Source: Aristolochia californica (Eukaryota > Streptophyta > Magnoliopsida > Piperales > Aristolochiaceae). From it: a stretch of DNA of 64,000 nt. Made by a program: the position numbers and the translations under genes. The stretch lies in the NCBI GenBank assembly GCA_029961685.1, contig JARWKL010000006.1, positions 7,880,748-7,944,747 of the forward strand, given 5' to 3'. Under the pieces are notes generated by a model. The model ran no database searches. It saw only the letters and a list, made by a program, of their open reading frames with translations, and was not told where the DNA came from. The stretch's first letter is position 1, and every line of letters starts with the position of its first letter. Of this stretch, positions 1 through 9,154 are shown piece after piece.

Positions 1-2699
1 TTTATTTCTATCATGATTCTTTATTAATCCTTCTTTTCTTATTTCTTATTTCTTTCTACGTGCCTTTTTTTATTTGTTCTTTCTTGTTTTCTTCATTCTT
101 TCAGTCTTTCTTTCTAGTTTCTTTCTTCCGTTCTTTCTATTTCTTTCTTTCATGTTTCTTTCTTTATGTTTGTCTTTCTTTATTCCTTTCTAATTTCATT
201 CCTTTCACTTTCTTCTTTCTATCTATCTTTCTTCTTCTTTTTATTTAATTCTTATTTCCTTTTCCCTTTCTTTCTTTCTTTCTGTCTTCTTTCTTTCTTC
301 ATTTATTTTTTATTTCTTTCATTTTTTCTTCTTTCTATCTATATTTCTTCTTTGTTTGTTTGGTTTTTTCTTCTTTCATTCTGTTTCTCCATTATACTTT
401 TTTCTTTTTTCATTATTTCTATCTTGATTCAATTTTTCTTCTTCTTTTCTTCTTCTTTTCTTCTTTCTTGTTTTTTTCAATGTGTCTTATTTATTTATGT
501 ATTTTTTTCTGTTTTATTTATCTCTTTCTTTATTTTTATTCTTATTTCTTTATTTCTCATTATTTTTTATTTATTTCTTTCATTTTTTATGTTTCTTTTG
601 TTCCTTTTTCCTGTTTCTTTCTTCATTTATTCAATTGTCTTTCATTCTTTCTAATTTCTTTCTTTTTTATTTTTCTTTCTTTCTTCATTTCTTCTTCTTT
701 GTTTGCTTGTTTGTTTGTTTGTTTGTTTTTGTCATCTTTCTTTCTTCTTCTTTTCTTCTTTCTTATTTCTTTCAATGAACCTTATTTCTTTATTTATTCC
801 TTCTTGTTTCTATCTCTCTTGTTTGTTTGTTTATTTCTTTCTTTCTTTGCTCTTTCTAAGAAAGAAAGAAACGGGAAATAAAGAAAGAAAGGAATGAGAA
901 ATAAAGAAAGAAAGAAGAAAGAAAGAAAAAAATGAAATAAAGAAAGAAAAAGACAGAAAGAAAGAAAGACAAAATAATGTAAAGAAAGAAGAAAAAGGAA
1001 TAGAAGAAGAAGGAAAAAAGGAAGCAAAAAGAATGATAAATAGAAAGAATAAAGAATAAAGAATGAAATTAGAAAGAAAGAAAGAAAGAAACATGAAGGA
1101 AAAAACAAAAAGAATGCAAGAAAGAAACAAGAAAGAAAGAAAGAAAAATGAAAGAACAAATAAAGAAAGGCACATAAACAGAAGGAATAAATAAGAAAAG
1201 AAAAACAAAGAAAGAATCATGATAGAAACAAACAAACAAATAAGTTAGAAAGAAAGAAGAAAGAAAGAAAGAAGGAAAGGAAGAAAGATCTAAAGAAGAC
1301 AAAAAGAAGGAAAGAAATAAAAAAAATTAAAGAAGAAAAAAAGAAGAAAGAAAGAAACAAGAAGGAATCAATTAAGAAATAAGGCACAATGAAAAAAATA
1401 AGAAAAGAGAAAATAAGAAGAAAGAATGAATAAATATATAAACAAGAAGAAAGAAAAAAGAAAAAAGAAGAAGAATGGTCTTTCTTTATTCTTTATTTCT
1501 TTTCATCTTCTTTCTTTCTTATCTTTCTTGTCTGTTTCTTAATTGTTTCTTTTTTTTTCTTTTCTTTTTTTGTTTATTGGTCTTTGTTTCTTTCTTTCTT
1601 GTTCCTATATTTAATTTTATTCGTTCTTTCTTTCTAGCTTATTTCTTTCTTTCTTGCTTCTTTCTTTCTTGATTTTTCTTTTTTCTTCTTTCACTTTTTT
1701 ATTTTTTCGTTCTTTATTTTTGTCTTCTTTCTTTCTTTCTTCCTTTCTGTTTCATTTTTTTCATTACTTTTTCTTATTTCTTTCTTATTCTTTTTTTGAC
1801 TTGTTTTTTTATTTGTTTCTATTGTCATTTTTTTCATTACTTTTTCTTATTTCTTTCTTATTCTTTTTTTTGACTTGTTTGTTTATTTGTTTCTATTGTG
1901 ATTCTTTCTTCTTCTTCACTTATTTCTTATTTCTTTCTAGGTGCCTTTTATTTATTTGATCTTTCTTGTTTATTTATTTCTTCTTTCTTTAACTTTGTCT
2001 TTCTTTCCTCCTTGCTAGTTTCATTCCTTTTTCTTTCTATGAAGAAACAAGAAAAAAAAATGAGCAAGAATAAATAAAGAAATAAGGCACATTGAAAGAA
2101 ATAAGAAAGAAGACAAGAAGAAAGAAAGAATCAAGATAGAAAAAAGAATAAAGAAATAAAGAATGAAACAAAAAAATATATTTCATCTTGTTTCTTTCTT
2201 ATCTTTCTTGTTTCGTTCTTCTTTATTTGTTCATTTATTTTTTGTTGTTTCTTATTTTTTCTTTCTTTCTATCTAGTTTTTTCTTTTTTATTTGTTTATT
2301 TATTTTTCTTTGTTTATTGTTCTTTCTTTCTTCTTTCTTTCTTTAGGACTTCTTTATTTTCGTCCTCTTTCTTTCTTTTCATTGTTGTTTCTTTCTTTCT
2401 TTCGCCTATCTATCTTCTTTCTTTCTTTATTTATTTTATTCTTTGTTTCTTTCTTTCTCATGTATTTATTTTTTTTTCTTTTATTCCTTCTTTCTAGTTT
2501 CTTTCTTTCCTTTTTCATTCTTATCTTTCTTGTTTCTCTCTTTTTTCTTTGATTATTTATTTATTTTTTCTTGTTCTTTATTTTGTTCTTTCTTCTTCCA
2601 TTGTTTTTTCTTTCTTTCTCTATTTCGTCTTTCTTTCTTTTCATCTTGTTTCTTTATTTTTCATCTTGTTTCTTTCTTCTTCTTCTTCTTTTTCATTTT

Positions 2700-2736
<37 letters not shown>

Positions 2737-4090
2737 TTTCCTTCAGACTTGTTTGTTTGTTTCTATCCTAATTCTTTCTTTCTAGTTTCTTGCTTTATAT
2801 CTTTATTATTTTTTTATTTTTTTCTTATTTCTTTCTTTCTTTCATGTTTCTTTCTTACTTCTTTGTTTTCTGCTTCTTTATTTCTTGCTTCTTTCTTTCT
2901 TGATTCTTTCATTTTTTTTCATTCTTTCTTTCTTTCTTTCTTTCTTCATTCTTCCTTTTTGTCTTCTTTCCTTATTTTCTCTTTATTTCTTGATTCTTGC
3001 TTATTTCTTTCCTAATTTCTTTCTTTTATTCTTCCTTTCTAGTTTCTTTCTTTCTTTTTTCTATGTTCTTTGTTTTATCCTTTATCTTTCTTATTTCTGT
3101 CTTTCTTTCTTACTTTTTTTCTTTCTTCTATCCTTTTTCTTTCTTTCATCATTCTTCCTTTCTTATTTCTTGCCTTATATCTTTCTTATTTTTCTTTCTT
3201 TCTTCTTCTTTGTTTCTTGTTTTTTCTCGCTTCTTTTGGTCTTGATTCTTTCTTTTTTCTTCTTTCATTTTTTTCTTTTTTTTATTTTTTTTATTCTTTA
3301 TTTCTTTCATTCTTTTTCTTTTTTGCCTTCTTTATTTCATTCTTCCTTTCTATTTCATTTTTTCTTTCTTTATTTTTTCTTACTTTCTTATTCTTTCTTT
3401 CTGACTTGTTGTTTGTTTGTTTGTTTGTTTCTATCGTGATTCTTTCTTTCTTCTTCTTTCCATATTAATTATTTATTTCTATGTGCCTTCTTTATTTGTA
3501 CTTTCTTGTTTTTTTCTTTCTTCATTCATTCTTTCTTCTTTCCTATTTCTTTCAATGTGCCTTATTTCTTTATTTATTCTTTTCTCTTTATTTCTTCTCT
3601 CTCATTCTCTCATTTGTTCTTTTTTGCTTATTTCTTTCATTGTTTATGTTTCTTTCGTTCATTTTTCCATGTTTCTTTCTTCATTTCTTCAACTTTCTTT
3701 CAATCTTTCCAATTTCTTTCTTTGTTCTTCTTCTCTTTTCTTCCTTTCTTCTTTCTTTCTTCTTCTCTTCTTTTTTCTTTCTTTTTTATTTTCATCTTTC
3801 TTTCTATCTTGTTTCTTGCGCTTTTTGTTTCTTTTTTTCTTTCTTTCTTATTCTTTCTATCTACCAATCTTTCTTCTTTCCATCTTTCTTTGTTTCTATG
3901 ATTTGTCTTTATTTTTTTGTTTACATTATTTCTTATTTTTATTTTCCCTTTTATTTTTAATCATTATTTCTTTCTTTCTTTCTTTCTTTCTTTAATATTT
4001 CTTATTTCTTTCCTTGTTGATTCTTTCTTTTCTCTTCTTTCATTTTGTTCTTTTGTCTTTCATTCTTTCATTCTTCTTTCTTTCTTTCCT
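1..4090. repeat. Block I, copy 1: degenerate (TTTC)n/(GAAA)n satellite
   Basis: This is an almost pure pyrimidine or purine strand built on TTTC, with strand switches. It is pyrimidine-rich at about 1-858, purine-rich at 859-1476, pyrimidine-rich at 1477-2038, purine-rich at 2039-2175 and pyrimidine-rich at 2176-4090. It is not a plain microsatellite, because longer landmarks recur: GACTTGTTTGTTTGTTTCTA near 2749, and a TTTCAATGTGCCTTATTTC-like motif near 3551 with looser forms near 478 and 773. Related copies lie at 35401-38030 (same orientation) and 45427-49603 (mostly inverted). Open frames here give only Phe/Leu/Ser/Tyr-rich peptides and I do not regard them as genes. The block ends abruptly at viral sequence. 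Confidence 0.9.
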
Positions 4091-5966
4091 AGACTGTCTT
4101 TTGGGATATCTCCTACTCTGGTCTGAGTAGGGTTCTTGTCTCTTAGAATGAGAGACTTTCCCTTTGCCATTCCTTTAATGGGAAGGTGGTGGTCCTGTGT
4201 CACAAGCAAATTGGTCACAGAATTCACCAAGCTCACACTTACCAGTAAGATTTTGTTTCTTAAGCTGAGCTTGAAGTTTTAAATCATTACATCAGGTCAG
4301 TCCTTCTTGGATAATAGCACTGTAAGGAGACCATATGTATATTGTTGGTAGTTGATCATTCCTACCTCATTACCTAACCTTTTGCGTACTTTTCTAGCAA
4401 AAAGTGTTGGTAATCCATCAATAAATTTAGCTTTCCAATATTCATTATTGGCATCGATTCTTTGCATCACCTTAGTAAGGAAAACATCTTTATACCATCT
4501 AAAATGGCTAAGTGTTCGACACCTAGATGTGCAAAACTTCTCGTCCCTTATCAGTAGTGGACATCAAATTGCCAATAAAATGATGAACAATACATGAAAT
4601 TAAGGTATATATTGCATCATCCTCACCAAGGTAGACTTGGCCTGATTCAGTCTTGATAACCTTTTTGGAATTGTAAATTTCACAATGTTGTTTAGCAGTT
4701 AGGATATTATCCCACAAACCTTTTAAGGTTCCAGAGAACCCAGCAGTTAACATTTCTGCTATGCCGTGATCGAAATTCTTATGTTGTCTACAGATGGTAG
4801 CATACATAAGCATTCGTCTACAATGTTCTAAAATCTGATATTCAGACATAGAGTCTATGTTCCATTCATAGATTGATCTGCCATCATAGGCTTTTTGATC
4901 TATATACACATGCTCTTCATATAATAGGTCTTGAGGTGTAGGCCTATGATAATAGAGTTTGTGATTTAGATCCCAATGCCGAGTAGATTTCTTGGTATAA
5001 TCCAATTTTTGAATACTCGGTTGATCTTTAATCATTTCCTGAAGAATTGCTTCAGTCTGATTGATATTAGTTAAACCCAAATCATGAAGATTAGGATTTT
5101 GACCTTCATCAAAATCAGAGTATGCTGAAGGAGTTAAATCTTCAGTATTACTTTGCGATAAAGACTCTTCTGGAGACTCTTCATCCTGTGATTCGTCAGC
5201 TTCCAATACATGGAGACTTTTTCGAACCGCATTAGCTTGGGCTTCATGAGCCTGTTGGGCTTGTTTGATTTGCTCTTCAGAAAGATGTAATTTTCCAAGC
5301 CTGATTAATAAATCTTCAACAACCTCAGAATTATTATCCAATTTAAAGTTCCTAATTGGAACAGGTGGTTTGATGAGTGGTTTCCCATCCATCAACAAAG
5401 GTATTTTTCAAGAAGATAAGTCATAAGGATTCTGACAATATTTCTCGGGAGTATCTTTGTCCAATAAATCTTCAATACAAGTCAGTTGTTGGCCTATCGT
5501 TTGGAGATTTAAATTGGTAAAGTTGTTTTGGGTTCTGGGTGATTTCAGGATTAACAAAAGCAACTGCTTCCACAAAATCAGGGGATTTCCCTGAAGGACT
5601 TGGAAATTCAAGTCGAATAGGATCAGTAGGAGGATGAACTAATCTGATATGGATTCCAGACATAAGGTGCCATTCTTTCGTGAGAGTAGAAAGAGTGGGA
5701 GCAGTGGAAGAAACTATGGGTCGTTTCTCCGCTTGCTTTAGTCTGGTTTGCATGAACCAATCAACAAAGGACATGATAACCTTTTTTGTTTCCAAATAAA
5801 GATAAAAGTCATTTGAGAATTCCATGCGTTCCGCGGCCCCATAGGTGTCATAAAACCAATTTTTGAAACCTAGATTATTGGGGTGAAAGAATTTAGCTTT
5901 GATTGTTGCTCTATCCACCACAAAAGGTGGTGGGTACGGGTTACTCTGTTGAGGTGTAAAAATCAT
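4091..5966 (-). pseudogene. ORF2 fragment: viral coat-protein region (copy A)
   Basis: This is the N-terminal part of the coat/polymerase polyprotein of a caulimovirid. It starts at ATG 5966, which lies three bases after the movement-protein stop. The order visible is a Pro-rich start, a core with KNWFYDTYG, an acidic segment rich in Asp/Glu/Ser, a second conserved core containing RSIYEWNIDSMSEYQ, and the first basic residues of the C-terminal coat region. It is truncated at 4091 before the zinc knuckle. A deletion of about 20 bases near 5540 shifts the frame, and an in-frame stop follows near 5410 before the long frame 5398-4523. Strong similarity to copy B fixes identity. Assignment as coat protein comes from its position before protease and RT and from the acidic-basic-CCHC plan of this family. 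Confidence 0.85.
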
Positions 5967-5969
5967 TAA

Positions 5970-6822
5970 TCACAGAGTAAAACCAGTCATTTCACTGGGA
6001 GTGGGAGAAGTTCTATCATGCTCCCTTTCTTGGTAGACCCCATGAGGTATTTGGGTGTCTGATAGGTGGATTCCTTTTAATGAGGAATCATCCTTGATGG
6101 ATTGTTTTTCATCCAATTCATTTAGGCGAGAAGATTGGCCTACATCCGAATATCGGGATGACGTGGGTGGTAAAGAGACTCCTAAGGAGTCTTTTCTTTA
6201 AAATTGATTACCACATCGCCATCGGTTGATTGGATGACTTGATCAATATCCTGATTAATCAGGAGTCATGGAGGAACAGCCTGAGGAATAGTCCAATTGG
6301 CTGGGAAACGAATTTCCTCCCAATTGATCATCCGAGGAGTGGCAACATTTGCACTCATAAGATTTGTTTCGATCAATACGGTCTTACCTTGATCTGGTAA
6401 GTGTAATACCTTAGGGACTAAGGTATTCATAATTTTGAAATGAATCCTTGCAATAACTGCAATGGTTTCAGTTCCATGAATAAAATTGTATCCCTGTGTT
6501 AGAATCCTCAATTGGATAGATTCTAAAAAATTCTTCTCGGTTAATGATAGGGTAAGGTTTGGATGGACATTAAAATAAATAGGTCACCTACTAAAACTTG
6601 TTTCAACAATACCCATTAATGAGGATTTCCAATCCAAACATCGACCATCACAAAGTATGGCTTGCAAACATGTGTTCATCCCTAGTAAGGTTAAGGGTTT
6701 GAACGCTATCTGTATGCATCCAATATGCATATATTTTTTCTCAGTATCCACTAGATACTTATTGAGATCAGTTAACTCTAATAATTTAAAAGTGGAATCT
6801 TGATTTTCAAGATTGATTGTTT
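5970..6822 (-). pseudogene. ORF1 fragment: viral movement protein, 3' part (copy A)
   Basis: This corresponds to codons ~57-340 of the movement protein in copies B and F. Family knowledge: caulimovirid movement proteins belong to the 30K superfamily and form tubules through plasmodesmata. Recognisable stretches include ILTQGYNFIHGTETI and NWEEIRFPANWTIPQA. The frame is closed by an in-frame TGA near 6582 (a Gly codon in the other copies) and by other breaks. The natural stop TGA is at 5972-5970 and the coat ATG follows at 5966. The 5' end of the gene is missing at the 6822 breakpoint. Confidence 0.83.
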
Positions 6823-6848
6823 ATCCATAAGTCATTTCTTACAAATAT
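6823..6848. other. Unplaced filler between viral fragments
   Basis: Twenty-six bases between the end of fragment A and the coat-gene sliver match neither the movement-protein sequence nor the coat sequence of the other copies. Filler DNA of this size is typical of end-joining repair. It could also be a piece of a viral region not otherwise present here. Confidence 0.4.
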
Positions 6849-6976
6849 ATATCCTCAGTGCTGAACAACACAATGAAATATACAATTTTAAGAAGGTTAT
6901 AAAAACTGAATCAGGCCAAGCATACCTAGTCGAGGATGATGCAGTTTATACCTTGATTTCATGTATTGTTCATCAT
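6849..6976 (+). pseudogene. 128-bp coat-gene sliver, inverted relative to its neighbours
   Basis: This reads on the plus strand through the ORF2 coat core (EIYNFKKVIKTESGQAYL, then DAVYTLISCIVHH), matching copy B around 12250-12370 and copy F around 49906-50030. It lies between minus-strand fragments A and B. The right join to the viral leader occurs inside the 10-base string TGTTCATCAT (6967-6976), which is present in both the coat gene and the leader. The join therefore has microhomology. Confidence 0.85.
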
Positions 6977-7229
6977 CTTCTTGATCAGATACACGTCTGT
7001 CAATGATTTAAGAGTATAGCGGCCCTTCAACGCCTACGCCTATCCACGGCAACGGCAACATGGGCATACCTCAACGTGACTTGGGTGACGTCCCATATCA
7101 TAACAAAAACAAAGATGAATAGTAAAGTATTATAACATTACGAAGTAAGTTAACTCCCCTGAGGATTAAGATATAAAAAATTTATAATAGATTACTCCAT
7201 ACCTAGATATTCAGGGTTTAGCCTTCCAT
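6977..7229 (-). other. Viral leader (copy B, left end)
   Basis: This is the region downstream of the primer-binding site on the viral RNA, truncated before ORF1. It matches 55086-55349 of copy F. It holds a short GC-rich stretch (about 7021-7110, with GGTGACGTCCC) unlike the AT-rich surroundings. Long structured leaders upstream of the first ORF are usual in this family; I did not resolve a hairpin. Confidence 0.75.
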
Positions 7230-7242
7230 GGCTCTGATACCA
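7230..7242 (-). other. Minus-strand primer-binding site, tRNA-Met(i)
   Basis: On the minus strand the 13 bases read TGGTATCAGAGCC, complementary to the 3' end of plant initiator tRNA-Met. This is the standard primer-binding site of Caulimoviridae, where reverse transcription begins. It lies about 60 bases beyond the AATAAA and upstream of the leader, as expected. It is a perfect match, unlike the copy F site. Confidence 0.9.
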
Positions 7243-7302
7243 ATTACAGCTGGAAGAAGGGAAATTGACATAAGGCAAAGAATAAATTTAAGTCACTACT
7301 AA

Positions 7303-7308
7303 TTTATT
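7303..7308 (-). terminator. Poly(A) signal AATAAA (copy B)
   Basis: AATAAA on the minus strand, about 120 bases past the TATA box and 60 bases before the primer-binding site. The same spacing occurs in copy F. In this family the signal lies in the terminal redundancy and is used on the second pass of the polymerase round the circle. Confidence 0.65.
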
Positions 7309-7425
7309 CACAATATTATAAAGTACTTACAGAAAACTTTAATACTGCAAAACACACGAGTAGGCAACCTTGATGACAAAGGGGAAGGTTTTTCAAGTGA
7401 TGCCTTCACAAATAAAACTAACTCC

Positions 7426-7432
7426 TTATATA
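7426..7432 (-). promoter_or_regulatory. TATA box of the viral pregenomic promoter (copy B)
   Basis: TATATAA followed by GG on the minus strand, closely resembling the TATATAAGG core of caulimovirus 35S promoters. It starts about 65 bases after the ORF4 stop, so upstream promoter elements must lie inside ORF4. It is conserved in copies D and F. Confidence 0.75.
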
Positions 7433-7496
7433 GACGGAGTGAACTAATGTGGATTTGAAAATATTTAAAATCCACCACTAATACAAAAAGTAACCT

Positions 7497-7850
7497 CTAT
7501 GATTGAGGTGGTTATGAGTCATTATCTCTATAATTGAGATTCTTAGATGAGTCATCGTGATCATCCTTATCATCTTGATCTCCATGATTGAGATTAGGAC
7601 AAGACCTTTGATGGGCTTGGTCCCATAGCATCTTTTGTTGACGAAGAGTTTTTACTCTTATCCTATGCAGGCGGCAACTGGCGGCATCCCATGAATGTGA
7701 CTTTATGGAAAATGGCCGACCAAAGATAGTGTATGAGCCTAGCTTGATGTGACAAATAAGCTAACTGTGGGCCGGAGGATAAGATTTCCTCTGTAGCTTT
7801 TGGACGGACTTGGCCAACGAATCTGGAACAGATGAGTCTATCATAGTCAT
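7497..7850 (-). pseudogene. ORF4, small protein of unknown function (copy B)
   Basis: A 118-codon frame starts at ATG 7850, 11 bases after the ORF3 stop. I recognise no domain. The conserved core contains RKSYPPAHS then ICHI and FGRPFSIKSH. The middle is basic with many Arg/Lys, and the tail is rich in Asp/Asn and ends QPPQS in other copies. Copy B has a stop where others have Trp in the PPAHxW motif, and another stop just before the C-terminal PPQS. The same frame is open in copies E and F, which supports it as a real viral gene. Its role is unknown. Confidence 0.75.
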
Positions 7851-7861
7851 ATCCTGTAAAA

Positions 7862-9154
7862 TTATTTCCCTTTAGATGTTGATTTAAACATCTCTATCAT
7901 TGCATTGATATATTCGTCAAGATCCTCTGGGGCCTGACTATCTGGTAAGAATTCATTAGCATTATCATCATGCTCTGTACTAGTAAAGTCCTCAATGTCT
8001 TCATCATCTGCAACGGACGCTTTCGAAACTGACATGTTGTCATCTGCAAGGTGAGCTGATGTGCCTTCATTGCACTTAGTAGCCATAGAATCCTTCATTG
8101 ATTTGAATAATTTTTTCATAATATCTTTTTTCGATATATTCGGAATTAAACTCTTCAATTGAGTTTTGAAACTTTCAAATAAATTATCGGAGTCATAATG
8201 GACTTCCGGGACGTGATGCAATCCAAGATTATTTTCATTTTGCATGATAACAGACTTAATTTCTACGACCTTTGTATCAATGTTGGGGAAATTTTTCCAC
8301 CAACGAACATGAAATGTTCTTAATAATACTGGTAGGCTTTTATCATTAAAGCCTGTAATACAATCCCATTTCCAAATCCATAGTAGAGAAAATACCATAA
8401 AGAAGATAAGACTGTCCCAATTTTTTGGGGGTTTTTCATAACCCAGAGCTTTAAGCTCAGGACTGGATTGAGTCCATTTTACAAAACAAGCCTTAATGGG
8501 CTCAGGTAAGATAGAAAATGGTGGCCCAAATTTGTTCCACCATGCACATACCCAACTAGGTAGAGGTAATGACCTCTAAAAGACTTTCTTTTCCCATTGG
8601 AAAAACCAAGAATGCCTATGGGAGGGATTTTGGTAATAAAAGGTATTATACCAGGAATCCATATAATCCCAATAATTAAATTCCTTATCATTAGGAAGGT
8701 TAGCTGCTTTAGCTAAATCAAATTTTCCCCAAGTTGAGGGATGCATAAATCTTTGTATTGTACATTTGTTGTACGCTCTTGGGCTATCCCATTTAGCCAC
8801 ATTTGTCAGTGTATGCATTGGTATAGAATTCAAATGAACCAAAATTGATTCAAAGGAATACCATCGTTTTCCTGCACGGATGGGACAGTAGGCTTCTCCA
8901 AGCCATTTCTGTAACATCTCCCAGGAATCCAATGTACCCTCTAAGTCCTCTTTATTGAGGAGTAAAATTGTCTCCGTTTCCGGAAGAGTAATATACTCTG
9001 GTTCGACTTCAAGTGTCTCCTTATACAACACTGGGGCTTTACCCTTCTTGTCTGAGGAATTTCCTCTTTCTGGATTCTTTCGACCTCAGCCTCTTGATTG
9101 TTGATTTCCACGTCCTCTCATTGGGAGTGGATTGCCCCTTGTGGGGTTATACAT
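7862..9154 (-). pseudogene. ORF3, protein of unknown function (copy B)
   Basis: This 431-codon frame has no indel but two premature stops: TGA at 9088-9086 (CGA in the other copies) and TAG at 8578-8576. The start ATG at 9154 overlaps the ORF2 stop in the 8-base string ATGTATAA. The N-terminus is Arg/Gly-rich (MRGRGNQQSRG), like RNA-binding RGG tails. The middle is rich in Trp and aromatic residues (EMLQKWLGEAYCPI, WDSPRAYNKC, FHVRWWKNFPNID). The C-terminus is acidic with Asp/Glu/Ser runs. The position matches that of a transactivator/inclusion-body protein or the ORF2 of some endogenous caulimovirids, but I see no transactivator motif and leave the function open. Confidence 0.8.

Larger units (their letters stand above)
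4091..6822 (-). mobile_element. Endogenous pararetrovirus fragment A
   Basis: This is a minus-strand fragment of the same virus as copy B. On the minus strand it reads from movement-protein codon ~57 through the coat-protein part of ORF2, and stops in the basic region before the zinc knuckle. The left edge at 4091 abuts (TTTC)n satellite. The right edge at 6822 is followed by 26 bases I cannot place, then by a coat-gene sliver in the opposite orientation. Both genes are broken. By eye the encoded protein is over 90 percent identical to B over the coat region. Confidence 0.88.

Noticed and set aside
1..4090. Many long frames with Phe/Leu/Ser-rich products
   Set aside because: They are translations of (TTTC)n sequence, overlap in several frames and have no gene-like composition or motif.
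4352..4597. Frame on the strand opposite to the coat gene (also 12020-12253, 50214-50020)
   Set aside because: Antisense shadow of the conserved coat core; it recurs only because the coat sequence is conserved.
7230..7242. Part of a tRNA-Met gene
   Set aside because: Only the 13 bases complementary to the tRNA 3' end are present, with no cloverleaf; it is a primer-binding site.
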